Below, one piece after another: positions 24,688-33,791 of a DNA stretch of 47,056 nucleotides (within the stretch, counting starts at the first letter, position 1; each line of letters starts with the position of its first letter). The stretch comes from Akkermansia muciniphila (GTDB lineage Bacteria; Verrucomicrobiota; Verrucomicrobiia; Chthoniobacterales; Chthoniobacteraceae). A program made the position numbers and the translations under genes. Location: NCBI GenBank assembly GCA_945883955.1, contig CAMCYN010000003.1, positions 1 to 47,056 on the forward strand, given 5' to 3'. The notes under the pieces were generated by a model. It worked only from the letters and a program-made list of their open reading frames with translations, ran no database searches and was not told the DNA's origin.

Positions 24688-25758
24688 TTAGTCGTTGAAG
24701 AAATGCCGTCCGGTGCGTCCTGCCAGTGTCTGGCGATCAACTTCAAAATAGACATCCTCGGTAATGGACTCCTCACTCGGGATAGGGCTTTCCTCGGCAA
24801 AGCGCACGCTATCGTCGGCTTCCTGTCTGGCCGCATTATCAATGACGTCGTACTGCTCTTCGGTAAGAACCTGCTCCTCGATCAGGCGGCTTTTGAAGAG
24901 TTGGATGGGATCATGCAGTTGCTTGTAACGCTCAATCTCGTCCTCGCTGCGGTAGATCTTGTGTTTGGCGTCAGCCACGGAGTGTCCGTAATAGCGGTAG
25001 GTAGAGATTTCCAAAACCGTGGGACGAGACTCGTTGTGAGCCCTTTCCATGGCTACCTGAACCTTGGCCCGGACTTCATAGACATCCTCGCCGTTGAGAG
25101 TGTCCCATTCGATGCCGAATCCCGCGGCGCGTTCTGCCAGGCAGGACGGGTAGACGCTGGAGCGGGCGAGGCTTGTGCCCATCGAGTAACCATTGTTTTC
25201 GATGATGTAGATGACCGGTAAGTTCCACAGGGAGGCCATGTTGAGGCTTTCATAGAAACAGCCCTGATTCACCGCGCCATCGCCCATAAAGCACATCGCC
25301 GACCCCTTAAGGCCCTTGTATTTCACGCCATATGCGAGCCCGAGGCCAAGAGGGGTTTGTCCCCCGACGATGCCGTGTCCACCCCAGTAGTTTTTGTCCG
25401 GTGCAAAAAAGTGCATGGAACCGCCCTTTCCTTTGGAGCAGCCGGTGGCTTTCCCAAAAAGTTCGGCCATACATTCATTCATGTTCATTCCCACGGCCAG
25501 AGCGTGTCCGTGATCGCGGTAGGCGGTGATGACGTGGTCATCGTGGCCCATTAGTGAGCAGGTGCCTACGGCAACGCTTTCCTGACCGATATAGAGGTGA
25601 AGAAATCCACCCATCTTGCCTCCCTGGTAGCTTTTAAGGGCTGCCTGTTCAAATCGCCTAATTCGTATCATCTCGCGAAGGAGAAGCACTTTATCAGCAG
25701 GCTGGAGGCCGGCATTAATGGGGGCCGATGCAAATTCGCAAGTGTGTGTATTTTCCAT
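24688..25758 (-). CDS. pdhA: Pyruvate dehydrogenase E1 component, alpha subunit
   Basis: 356 residues, the usual size. The thiamine diphosphate motif GDGAVNQGCFYESLNMASLWNLPVIYIIENN runs from about 176 to 206, preceded by FLHLYIGQESVAVG, TAYRDHGHALAVG, GSMHFF and HGIVGGQTPLGLG. The phosphorylation-loop-like TYRYYGHSVADAKHKIYRS near 270 is the hallmark of E1 alpha of pyruvate and branched-chain types; the GHSVADAKHKIYR wording favours pyruvate. ATG 25758 (MENTHTCEF) is selected; open sequence reaches 25827 but lacks family residues. First gene of the pdhA-pdhB pair, in a 348-base gap opposite the chemoreceptor gene. Confidence 0.95.
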   Translation of the reverse strand: MENTHTCEFASAPINAGLQPADKVLLLREMIRIRRFEQAALKSYQGGKMGGFLHLYIGQESVAVGTCSLMGHDDHVITAYRDHGHALAVGMNMNECMAELFGKATGCSKGKGGSMHFFAPDKNYWGGHGIVGGQTPLGLGLAYGVKYKGLKGSAMCFMGDGAVNQGCFYESLNMASLWNLPVIYIIENNGYSMGTSLARSSVYPSCLAERAAGFGIEWDTLNGEDVYEVRAKVQVAMERAHNESRPTVLEISTYRYYGHSVADAKHKIYRSEDEIERYKQLHDPIQLFKSRLIEEQVLTEEQYDVIDNAARQEADDSVRFAEESPIPSEESITEDVYFEVDRQTLAGRTGRHFFND

Positions 25759-26106
25759 GACGGGTGGGCGGTTGCGGCAACTGATGGAATGTACGCCTCT
25801 TGCAGGGGTCAGGCAACCCCGGAACATGGCGGTTGGGTGTCTATGTGTAGTGTATGAAGACGAAGGAAGGCTCCGAGCTCTGCTAGTGAAGATATCCTGA
25901 GCATGGGAGCGCGGCCCCGGGCGGCGCTACTCCGCTCTAGGCTTCCTGTCGAGGGCCAAGATTGCCTTGGCTATCAAACAGCTGCCGAGAAGAGTGTGTT
26001 GCATTACTTTAATAATAGAGAGGCATAGTCTATTTTGGGTTGTGCCGCTTAAACGATTAGCCGAGTGGAGATCCATAACGGTCCGTATTCAAATGAGCTG
26101 CCTCGT
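25759..26106. other. Intergenic region between divergent pdhA and chemoreceptor genes
   Basis: Holds no convincing gene. The half near pdhA is GC-rich; the half near the chemoreceptor is AT-rich around 25999-26035 (TTGCAT followed by AT-rich DNA and TATTTT), a plausible promoter area for the receptor, but no consensus pair with good spacing stands out. A GTG at 26065 could extend the chemoreceptor N terminus into it. Confidence 0.4.
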
Positions 26107-28059
26107 ATGCTGAAACGTATTTTATCTGCAGTTGGAATTTTCGTAGCTGGGTTTGCGCTGGTTGTTTCCATTGTCATTTTTCAGATCCGGCAGGTTGCAG
26201 CCACTCTGGTGGGGATGGGGGAGGTGGCCATCCCTATGGTACGGGTTGCGGTGGATGTCAGTGATCAGACACGCGCTCTGGAATATGCAATTTCAGAGCT
26301 TTTCTTGGCCAATGACGACGAGCGGCAAAGCGTCGCCAGAAAAAATGCGGGTGAAGCGACACGGAAGCTTAAAGATGGGCTGGTAATCATTCAGGGAAAG
26401 AGGTTTGCGCGTATTCACAACCTGACCATTTTCGTGCCGCCGCAGACTCTGGCAAAAGAGGGCAAACTCCAGAATGGTCTGGGAGGTGCGCGCCAGCTTA
26501 CTGTCGGGGCGTTCTTGGAGCAGCTCACCAAGCAGGCGGACGAACTGATTGAAGATTCCTTACAGGCGCAGGAAATTAACGAGCGGCGTGTCTCTTTTGA
26601 AAAAAATATCGACGCTTCGAGGCAGGAACTTGGGAAGTTATATCGCTCGGCCTTTGCGTTAGAAAAACTTGATAGCACCGCCTTTGAAAACCTGAGCCAC
26701 GCAATCTTGACTGCGCTGTATGGCAAATCTATCGGGGAGTTAACCTTGGAGGGGCATGACAAGTTTGACGATGCGGTGGTGGTTTTTCAGAAGTCCGCAT
26801 TATCCTCCGAGCAATCCAAGCTTGTGGCGGACTTGACGTCACAGTTTGAAAGAACCTTCGAGCTGGCCACAGATTATCTGGCGGTCTCGGAAACCTACGC
26901 CAGATTTTCCGCCAAAGCGGTCGCAGTACGGTCAGAGGTGGGTTTTTTGCGGCGCTTTGCCGAGAATCGATTCAACACGGGTTACGCCGGTCTCAGCGGA
27001 AAAATGACCGAGATCATCCGCTTTAGTGTCACACTCTCCCTAGGGTGTATCATTTTGGGAATTGCCGTTGCTGTGAATATTGCGCGCCGACTTACCAATC
27101 CCCTGACTCGCGCTGCGGAACTGGTGGATCGGGTGGCCAACCATGATCTGACTCGGCAGATCAAAGTGAATACGGAGGACGAGGTTGGGCGAATTGGGAC
27201 GGCTCTCAATTTGATGGTGAACGACTTGCGTAAAGACGTGCGGTCATTGGGAGGGGATTCTGCCTCGCTTAAGGTTGCTTCCGCACATTTGCATCAAATC
27301 AGCCGCGAACTGATCGCGAATGCCAACGATACCAGCAATCAGGCCAGTGTGGTGGCCGCAGCGGCGGACGGCGTGAGCCAGGATCTCGAGTCGGTGGCCG
27401 TTTCCATCGAAGAGATGAGTGTGAGTATGAACGAGATTGCCCGGAATGCGGGGCAGGCATCTCATGTGGCCAATCGGGCATCGATTGCTGCAGAGAATAC
27501 GAATGCCACGGTGACTAAGCTCGGGGAGAGTAGCGCGCAGATCAGTACTGTTATCCAGGTGATTACAAATATCGCGGCGCAAACAAATCTGCTGGCCTTA
27601 AACGCCACGATTGAAGCGGCGCGGGCGGGCGAGGCGGGGAAAGGTTTTACGGTTGTGGCAAGCGAAGTGAAGCAACTTGCCCAGCAAACAGCCAAGGCTA
27701 CCGAAGAGATCGGCAGCTGTATCGCGGCCATTCAGGCCGATACTCAAAGTGCCGTGGTGGCCATCCGCGAAATCGGCGGGATTATTCAACAGATTGATAC
27801 CCTTCAAAGCAGTATTGCCGGGGCCGTTCAGCAGCAGACCGCTGCAACTGGTGAAATTTCGCGCAGTGTCAGTACCGCCTCTCAGTCTAGCCGCGAAATC
27901 TCCTCACGTATTGGAGCCGTGGCTTCTGCCGCAATGGAAACGAATACGGAAGCTGAGCAAACGGCCCAAGCCGCCGAACAGTTGGTACGTATCTCGGCTG
28001 GATTACGAAGGGTGGTAGAACAGTTCACCCTTCCGAAAAATACCGAGACCATGCTTTAA
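26107..28059 (+). CDS. Methyl-accepting chemotaxis protein, orphan
   Basis: 650 residues. A first membrane helix (residues 5-26) and a second (near 303-325) bracket a roughly 275-residue periplasmic sensor region that is mostly helical, like four-helix-bundle or HBM-type sensors; the ligand is not evident. HAMP follows ([27 protein letters not shown]) and then the MA signalling domain, with the hairpin tip [22 protein letters not shown] near residue 490 and the [11 protein letters not shown] methylation helix. No CheR-binding pentapeptide is seen at the C terminus. ATG 26107 opens the first helix; a GTG at 26065 would add 14 residues. It is 12.5 kb from the che cluster and shares its tip with the receptor at 41295-42995. 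Confidence 0.9.
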   Translation: MLKRILSAVGIFVAGFALVVSIVIFQIRQVAATLVGMGEVAIPMVRVAVDVSDQTRALEYAISELFLANDDERQSVARKNAGEATRKLKDGLVIIQGKRFARIHNLTIFVPPQTLAKEGKLQNGLGGARQLTVGAFLEQLTKQADELIEDSLQAQEINERRVSFEKNIDASRQELGKLYRSAFALEKLDSTAFENLSHAILTALYGKSIGELTLEGHDKFDDAVVVFQKSALSSEQSKLVADLTSQFERTFELATDYLAVSETYARFSAKAVAVRSEVGFLRRFAENRFNTGYAGLSGKMTEIIRFSVTLSLGCIILGIAVAVNIARRLTNPLTRAAELVDRVANHDLTRQIKVNTEDEVGRIGTALNLMVNDLRKDVRSLGGDSASLKVASAHLHQISRELIANANDTSNQASVVAAAADGVSQDLESVAVSIEEMSVSMNEIARNAGQASHVANRASIAAENTNATVTKLGESSAQISTVIQVITNIAAQTNLLALNATIEAARAGEAGKGFTVVASEVKQLAQQTAKATEEIGSCIAAIQADTQSAVVAIREIGGIIQQIDTLQSSIAGAVQQQTAATGEISRSVSTASQSSREISSRIGAVASAAMETNTEAEQTAQAAEQLVRISAGLRRVVEQFTLPKNTETML

Positions 28060-28179
28060 CCAGCCCTTGGCTCGCACCTGCCTTTTCCGGCTCCGATGCC
28101 GATCGATACTCGCCATCCAAATTGGCCGACCGGTCTCTCTGAACGTGAGGCTTCAGGGAATAAACGTATGGGGCCAAGG

Positions 28180-30033
28180 TTATTCGACAGTGACGCTCTT
28201 TGCCAAATTTCGTGGTTTATCCACGTCGCATCCCAATGTCACTGCCGTGTGGTAGGCCAAGAGTTGTAGCGGAATAGTCGTCAGCAGAGGCGAGAGGTAA
28301 TCCGGACAGGCCGGGATGAGGATGGTGTCATCACAGAGTTCTTCGAGCCGCTTGCAACCAATAGTGCCGATGCCAATGACCGGGCCTTTCCGGGCTTTTA
28401 CTTCTTCGATGTTACTTACGTTCTTTTCAAACACGGTGTCTTCCGGGGCAATAAAAACGCTGGGCACCTCCGGGGTGATCAGGGCGATGATCCCGTGCTT
28501 GAGTTCTGCACTGGGATGCCCGCTGGCGTGGATATAGGAGACCTCCTTCATCTTAAGTGCTCCTTCCAGCGCGACCGGATAATTAAACTGGCGTCCCAAA
28601 AACATCATGGACTGCGCGCCTGCGTACTTCTGCGCAATGAGACGGATTTGTTCGTTGAGCTCTAGAATCTGGCGGACCTTACCGGGGATGGCTTCCAGTT
28701 CGTGCAAAATCTGAAGACCTTCGGTGGTGGAAAGATGGCGTATTCGGCCCATTAAAAGCGCGATCAGCGTGAGTACCGTACACTGGCTGGTGAAGCTCTT
28801 GGTGGCGGCCACGCCGATTTCGGGGCCGGCATGCATATAGACTCCGCCGTCGCTTTCGCGCGCAATGGTGGAGGCTACATTGTTGCAAATGCCGAGGGTT
28901 CTGTGGCCTTTGCGCTGACTTTCTCTAAGCGCGGCAAGCGTGTCTGCCGTTTCGCCGCTCTGGCTGAGCGCAAAAATGAGGGCGTCTTTGGGCAGGGGCA
29001 GATTGCGGTAGCGGAACTCGGACGCAAACTCCACTTCGGTAGGCAAATGTGCGAGCTGTTCGATGAGATATTCCCCCACCATCGCGGCGTGGGAAGCGGT
29101 GCCGCAGCCAGTCAAAACTACGCGTTCCACGGAACGGAGTTCCGCATTGGTCATGTTGAGTCCGCCGAGTTTGGCGGTGGCTTCTTCCTGGGACAGTCGG
29201 CCTCTTAAGGCGTCCTGAATCGTATCGGGTTGCTCAAAGATTTCCTTGAGCATGAAGTGGGGATAGTCGCCTTTCTCGGCGGCTCGGCCGTCGAATTCGA
29301 CTTCACTGATTTCGTAGCCGCTTTCTCCTCCGGGGAGAGTGCTGATTTCAAAGGCGTCCGCAGAGAGTGTGACGATATCGAAGTCCTTCAGGTAAACAGC
29401 CTCCCTTGTGTGGGTTGCGATTGCGCTTACATCGCTTGCGAGGAAGTGCTCGCCCTTGCCTATGCCGAGCACAAGAGGGCTTCCCCGCCGGGCGCCAATG
29501 ATCACCCCGGGGATATCCTGATGCACAACGGCGATCCCATACGTGCCGACGACCAGTTTGAGGGCCGAACGAATGGCGGCCTGCAGGCGTTCTTTGGTGG
29601 GTTCTCCTTCGAGCTCATCGAAATGTTTGCCGATAAGGTGCGCGAGTACTTCCGTGTCGGTCTGGGACTGGAAGGTATTGCCGTACAGTTCCTGGAGTTG
29701 CGTGCGCAGGGAGGCGTAGTTTTCGATCACTCCGTTGTGCACGATGGCCAGCTTGCCCGAGCGGTCGGTGTGCGGGTGGGCATTTTGTTCGGTAACACTG
29801 CCGTGAGTGGCCCAGCGGGTGTGGGAAATGCCTTGATGTCCAGTGGCGGGGAGTTCGTGCAAGGTTTCGGCCAGGTTGGCTATCCGGCCGATGCGTTTGC
29901 GGATCTGCAGGCAGCCGTTGCTCAAAATGGCCACGCCGGCACTGTCGTACCCCCTGTATTCGAGGCGTCTTAAGCCATCCAAAAGAATGGGGGCCGCTTG
30001 CTGCTTGCCGATGTATCCTACGATGCCACACAT
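28180..30033 (-). CDS. glmS: Glutamine--fructose-6-phosphate aminotransferase (isomerizing)
   Basis: Makes glucosamine 6-phosphate for peptidoglycan and LPS. 617 residues, full length. The mature N-terminal nucleophile is Cys2 in MCGIVGYIGK; EYRGYDSAGVA, HTRWATHGSV and HNGVIENY complete the glutaminase domain (1-240). Two SIS isomerase domains follow, with LTGCGTASHAA, ALSQSGETADTLAALR, GPEIGVAATKSFTSQ and the C-terminal DVDKPRNLAKSVTVE that forms the glutamine-channel loop. It is divergent from glgC with 142 bases between starts. I see no glmS ribozyme core in that gap, as expected outside Firmicutes-type regulation. Confidence 0.97.
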   Translation of the reverse strand: MCGIVGYIGKQQAAPILLDGLRRLEYRGYDSAGVAILSNGCLQIRKRIGRIANLAETLHELPATGHQGISHTRWATHGSVTEQNAHPHTDRSGKLAIVHNGVIENYASLRTQLQELYGNTFQSQTDTEVLAHLIGKHFDELEGEPTKERLQAAIRSALKLVVGTYGIAVVHQDIPGVIIGARRGSPLVLGIGKGEHFLASDVSAIATHTREAVYLKDFDIVTLSADAFEISTLPGGESGYEISEVEFDGRAAEKGDYPHFMLKEIFEQPDTIQDALRGRLSQEEATAKLGGLNMTNAELRSVERVVLTGCGTASHAAMVGEYLIEQLAHLPTEVEFASEFRYRNLPLPKDALIFALSQSGETADTLAALRESQRKGHRTLGICNNVASTIARESDGGVYMHAGPEIGVAATKSFTSQCTVLTLIALLMGRIRHLSTTEGLQILHELEAIPGKVRQILELNEQIRLIAQKYAGAQSMMFLGRQFNYPVALEGALKMKEVSYIHASGHPSAELKHGIIALITPEVPSVFIAPEDTVFEKNVSNIEEVKARKGPVIGIGTIGCKRLEELCDDTILIPACPDYLSPLLTTIPLQLLAYHTAVTLGCDVDKPRNLAKSVTVE

Positions 30034-30175
30034 AAATAAAAAAAACCGTCTCTACCGTAGCGAGGAGGGGCAATTGCACAAAAGGAGAAATGGGGAAAAG
30101 GGATTCGCAGGCGGCCGCTCGCTCGCTAGTCTTTCGTCCATTCCACCCCGAGAAACTAGAACCACTATTTAGTCC

Positions 30176-31468
30176 ATGAGTCTCCAGAATTGGCCTTCCA
30201 TTTCCGATAAAACCCTCGCCATCATCATGGGAGGCGGTGCCGGATCCCGTCTTTTTCCACTAACCAAGGAACGCGCAAAACCCGCAGTTCCTCTGGCGGG
30301 AAAGTATCGGCTCGTGGATATTCCGGTCAGTAACTGCCTCAATAGCGGTCTGCGTAAAATCTACGTGCTCACGCAGTTCAATAGCGTTTCGCTCCACCGC
30401 CACATCCACGCCTCCTACAAGTTTGACCACTTTTCCCAGGCCTTCGTGGAAATCTTGGCGGCCCAGCAGACTCCTAGCGGCGAGCGTTGGTATCAGGGCA
30501 CAGCAGATGCCGTCCGGCAGAACCTGCGCGACTTCCTGAATTCCTCCTTTGAATACTTTATTATCCTCTCCGGAGATCAGTTGTACCGGATGGATTTCCG
30601 CGACGTGCTCCGTCAGCACATTGAACAGGGCTCGGATCTCACCATCGCAACCATTCCTGTGTCGCGCCAGGAAGCTACAGGCTTCGGAATCATGCATACC
30701 GATTCACAGCGCCGGATTTGTGAGTTTGTGGAAAAGCCCAAGGATCCCGCCTTGTTGGACACGCTTCGAATTCCTGCGGATCTTCTCAAAGAACTCGGCA
30801 AGCCCGAGGATTCTGATCTCTATCAGGCCTCCATGGGGATCTATGTGTTTAACCGCAAGGCGCTTGTGGAGGCGCTGGAGAATCAGCAGGAGGACTTTGG
30901 CAAACACGTCATCCCCGGCATGATTCACACTTCCAAAGTGTCCGCCTATATCTTCCAGGGGTATTGGGAGGATATTGGAACGATCCGCTCCTTCTTCGAT
31001 GCCAACCTCGCGCTGGCCAACAGCGAGCCACCCTTTAACTTCTTTGATACTGCGGCCCCGATTTTCACCCATGCCCGCTTCCTGCCTGCCAGTAAGATCA
31101 ATGCTGCCACCATCCAGCACGCGATCATTTCCGATGGCTGCGTGATTACAAACGCATCGGTTGAACGGGCCGTGATCGGCATTCGCAGCTTCATTGAATC
31201 GGGCTCGTCCGTAAAAAACTGCGTCATGATGGGGGCGGATTATTTTGATTCCGAACAGGTAAGAGCTTCTGAACTCCCGTCGTTGGGGATTGGCCGGAAT
31301 TGCGTCATCGACACTGCGATCATCGATAAAAACGCCCGGATCGGGGACAACGTAATAATTACCCCAGAAGGAAAACCCGAGCACATGGACGGCGAGAATT
31401 TCTTCGTCCGCGACGGAATTGTTGTCATTCCGAAAGACGCGGTGATTCCGTCTGGAACCCGGATTTAA
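30176..31468 (+). CDS. glgC: Glucose-1-phosphate adenylyltransferase (ADP-glucose pyrophosphorylase)
   Basis: First committed step of glycogen synthesis: ATP + glucose 1-phosphate to ADP-glucose. 430 residues, family length. The nucleotidyltransferase domain has IIMGGGAGSRLFPLTKERAKPAVPLAGKYRLVDIPVSNCLNSG, VLTQFNSVSLHRHI, YQGTADAVRQN, LSGDQLYRMD, EFVEKPKDP and GYWEDIGTI. The left-handed beta-helix C-terminal domain starts near residue 290 (ISDGCVITNASVERAVIG, IGRNCVIDTAIIDKNARIGDNV). Allosteric effector class cannot be read by eye. ATG 30176. Its terminator overlaps the end of the convergent P-loop/DRTGG gene. Confidence 0.96.
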   Translation: MSLQNWPSISDKTLAIIMGGGAGSRLFPLTKERAKPAVPLAGKYRLVDIPVSNCLNSGLRKIYVLTQFNSVSLHRHIHASYKFDHFSQAFVEILAAQQTPSGERWYQGTADAVRQNLRDFLNSSFEYFIILSGDQLYRMDFRDVLRQHIEQGSDLTIATIPVSRQEATGFGIMHTDSQRRICEFVEKPKDPALLDTLRIPADLLKELGKPEDSDLYQASMGIYVFNRKALVEALENQQEDFGKHVIPGMIHTSKVSAYIFQGYWEDIGTIRSFFDANLALANSEPPFNFFDTAAPIFTHARFLPASKINAATIQHAIISDGCVITNASVERAVIGIRSFIESGSSVKNCVMMGADYFDSEQVRASELPSLGIGRNCVIDTAIIDKNARIGDNVIITPEGKPEHMDGENFFVRDGIVVIPKDAVIPSGTRI

Positions 31469-31530
31469 CCGTTGGCTGGTGTCTGGAACGCCGCAAAAGA
31501 AAACTGCGGCTGTTCCAGAAGCCGAATACA

Positions 31531-31564
31531 AATAGGCGTTACCCCCGGGTGACGCCTATTTTTT
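31531..31564 (+). terminator. glgC terminator that overlaps the 3' end of the convergent gene
   Basis: An 11-bp stem with one G-T pair (AATAGGCGTTA at 31531-31541 with TGACGCCTATT at 31550-31560) is followed by a T run to 31564. The right arm and loop encode the last codons and stop of the P-loop/DRTGG gene on the other strand. A second imperfect stem lies at 31483-31518. Confidence 0.8.
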
Positions 31565-32654
31565 CAAGCAGGCGATCAATCTGGACCTCCGATTCAATCA
31601 GGGCCTGGATCTTGTCGATCTTCTCCCGGTCTCCGGGGAGAGTTTTGACCGTCATGGAGTGGATGTTGCTGGCCACCGTGTAGCTATCCAGGGCGGAGCT
31701 GATCACAGGGAGTTGCGAGGCTTTGACCATTTCAAGCAGAGCTGCATCCGGGAGGGTGTCTCCGGAGAGAATGAGCCCGGCAAGTCCGTGGCCATCGGGG
31801 GAAGATTGATTGGTGGCGGCCAGAGCGGCCAACAGGATGTCTTCACGATCGCCGGGGGAAATAATGAGGGTCCCGGGCGTGAAAAAGTCGGTGACTCGAG
31901 CGGTACTCATGGCGCCGATCACCACGTTTTTAACCTGGCGCCGAGAGCGTTCCCCTCCGTGGAGGAATTTGCCTTTGATCGTCTTACAAATCTGCCCAAG
32001 AGTTGGTTTTGCCAGAACGGGGTCTTCGGGGATACAGCCCAGGAGTTCCACTCCAAGGCGGGCGAGACCGCGTCCGGCAAACTCGCGGACGACATCGAAC
32101 TTGGCGGGAATGACTTTGTTGACGATGGCCCCGAGCACTTCGACCCCCTCTTTTTCAAACAGGGCCTTGTTGAGCGCAATTTCGTCCACCGGTCTGCCAA
32201 TTCCGCCACGCGTCACCAAAATGACTTTGCTGCTGAGGTGCCTTGCGACCGTGGCGTTGGAGAGGTCAAAAACGGATCCTACTCCGGCGTGTCCGCTGCC
32301 TTCGATGATGACAAAGTCTTTTTCCCAGGCGGCGCGGTCAAAGGAGTTCTGAATCCGCCGCACGAGGTTATCCCGGTTGGATTGCTCGATATATTTGCGG
32401 GTGAAATCCGGTTCGATAGCAATGGGACTCATCGCTTCGAGAGGGGTGTGAACCTTGTAGGTCTGTTCGATAAGGACCGAGTCCTCGTCGATTTTCACTC
32501 CGTCGACACTCACAAACCGTTGGCCCACAGGTTTGATGTAACCGATCCGGCCGAGCCGTTTTTGCAGAGCCGCAAAGAGGCCCAGACACGTGGTGGTTTT
32601 GCCGTCGTTTTGTTCGGTGGCAGCGACGAAAATACGCGGGGTGACGGTATTCAT
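31539..32654 (-). CDS. P-loop/DRTGG protein, the regulatory half of a split phosphotransacetylase
   Basis: 371 residues. Residues 1-220 form a dethiobiotin-synthetase-like P-loop domain (IFVAATEQNDGKTTTCLGLFAAL with the Walker A loop, YIKPVGQRF, VIIEGSGHAGVGSVFDLSNATVA, VILVTRGGIG, GAIVNKVIP); residues 230-345 match the DRTGG domain (VKNVVIGAMSTARVTDFF, TLIISPGDREDILLAAL, GLILSGD). In E. coli these are the first two domains of the 714-residue Pta, where they affect allosteric control by NADH, ATP and pyruvate. Here they are a separate gene 9 bases after the catalytic pta gene. They likely bind and regulate the catalytic subunit; that is inference. The alternative is a stand-alone regulator with another partner. 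Confidence 0.88.
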   Translation of the reverse strand: MNTVTPRIFVAATEQNDGKTTTCLGLFAALQKRLGRIGYIKPVGQRFVSVDGVKIDEDSVLIEQTYKVHTPLEAMSPIAIEPDFTRKYIEQSNRDNLVRRIQNSFDRAAWEKDFVIIEGSGHAGVGSVFDLSNATVARHLSSKVILVTRGGIGRPVDEIALNKALFEKEGVEVLGAIVNKVIPAKFDVVREFAGRGLARLGVELLGCIPEDPVLAKPTLGQICKTIKGKFLHGGERSRRQVKNVVIGAMSTARVTDFFTPGTLIISPGDREDILLAALAATNQSSPDGHGLAGLILSGDTLPDAALLEMVKASQLPVISSALDSYTVASNIHSMTVKTLPGDREKIDKIQALIESEVQIDRLLEKIGVTRG

Positions 32655-32663
32655 GCGCGAAGT

Positions 32664-33689
32664 TCAGGAAACGTGTTTGCGGCTTTCGATTGCCTGGACT
32701 CCAACAATGGCGGCTACGCCTAGGATATCCGCTTCGGTGGCACCGCGCGGAAGGTCGGCGCAGGGTCTGGCAAGCCCGAGCAGGAGCTGACCATAAGTTT
32801 CGGCTCCTGCGAGATACTGGACGAGTTTTACTGCGATGTTGCTACTTGCCAAGTCCGGGAAAATGAGCACGTTAGCGCGTCCGGCTACCAGGCTTTGTGG
32901 AGCCTTTTTTGCCCCCAACTCAGGAAGAAGGGCCGTGTCCGCCTGCAATTCTCCGTCTATTTCAATTTCGATTCCCCTTTGGGCGGCCCGCTGGCGGGCC
33001 AATGCTGTGGCGGCTGCTACTTTTGCCGGCCCCGGCAGGCGCCCACTGCTGTGTGTGGTGAAGGAAAGCATTGCGATACGCGGCTTTAATCCGGTTAAGG
33101 TACGGCACATGATGCCCGTTTCCACCGCAATGTCCGCAAGCTGATCCACGGTAGGATCGGGTATGACAGCGCAGTCGGCAAAAAACATCACGCCGCGTTC
33201 GCCGTAACGTTTGTTAGAAAGATCCAGCGCCATACACGAGGAGACGCTCTTGATGTGCGGCAACGGGCTAATGAGTTGGAGCAGGGGGCGCAGCGTGCTG
33301 GAAGCCTCTTCATCGGCTCCCGTGACGATGGCGTCAGCCTGACCATACTGGACCATCATCGCCCCGAAAAAATTCGGATTCGACATGATGGAGTGGGCCA
33401 TGTCCGGACCGAGGTCCCGGTAACGTTTTAATTTTTCGAGCCGATCACAAAAGGCGGGGAGATCCTCCGCATGCGTCGGATCGATGATGCCCATATGGTC
33501 GAGAGAGATCGATTCGTCCCGAGCGCCTCTTTCAATGGTGGCTTTGTTGCCCAGCAATACAGGCGTTCCCAGCCCGAGTTTGGCAAACCGGGAGGCTGCC
33601 CTTAAGACTCTTGGCTCGCTTCCCTCAGGAAAAACCACCCGTTTTGGGCTGCGGCGAAGCCGCTCGTAAACGCTTGCGATGAATTTCAT
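32664..33689 (-). CDS. pta: Phosphate acetyltransferase, catalytic domain only
   Basis: Interconverts acetyl-CoA and acetyl phosphate. 341 residues, the size of stand-alone Pta (PTA_PTB domain) without the P-loop and DRTGG domains of long Pta. Visible: RVVFPEGSEPRVLRAA, a NPNFFGAMMVQYGQADAIVTGA segment, KSVSSCMAL, FFADCAVIPDPT, LSFTTHSSG, ALLPELGAKKAPQS and NVLIFPDLASSNIAVKL. ATG 33689 (MKFIASVYERL) is chosen over the in-frame ATG at 33710. No acetate kinase gene is adjacent. The reverse-strand neighbour P-loop/DRTGG protein follows at 9 bases, so the two are one transcript. Confidence 0.95.
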   Translation of the reverse strand: MKFIASVYERLRRSPKRVVFPEGSEPRVLRAASRFAKLGLGTPVLLGNKATIERGARDESISLDHMGIIDPTHAEDLPAFCDRLEKLKRYRDLGPDMAHSIMSNPNFFGAMMVQYGQADAIVTGADEEASSTLRPLLQLISPLPHIKSVSSCMALDLSNKRYGERGVMFFADCAVIPDPTVDQLADIAVETGIMCRTLTGLKPRIAMLSFTTHSSGRLPGPAKVAAATALARQRAAQRGIEIEIDGELQADTALLPELGAKKAPQSLVAGRANVLIFPDLASSNIAVKLVQYLAGAETYGQLLLGLARPCADLPRGATEADILGVAAIVGVQAIESRKHVS

Positions 33690-33791
33690 AGCGTTAACAG
33701 CTTGCCGCAAGTTGGCGGCGTTGCGAATGCCGATTTTGAGAGAATCGGCAAACCCGGTTTTTCGGTTTTTAGGAACGCTTGCCGTGTCTGC

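Noticed and set aside
30034-30175. glmS ribozyme in the glmS leader
   Set aside because: The 142-base gap to glgC shows no ribozyme core, and the ribozyme is chiefly a Firmicutes feature.
31659-32723. A 354-residue open frame on the + strand
   Set aside because: It lies antisense to the P-loop/DRTGG and pta genes, which match known families, and has no protein-like features.
31539-33689. Broken single pta gene (frameshift or stop)
   Set aside because: The domain order is the reverse of fused Pta, and each gene has its own start, so the genes were never one reading frame in this order.
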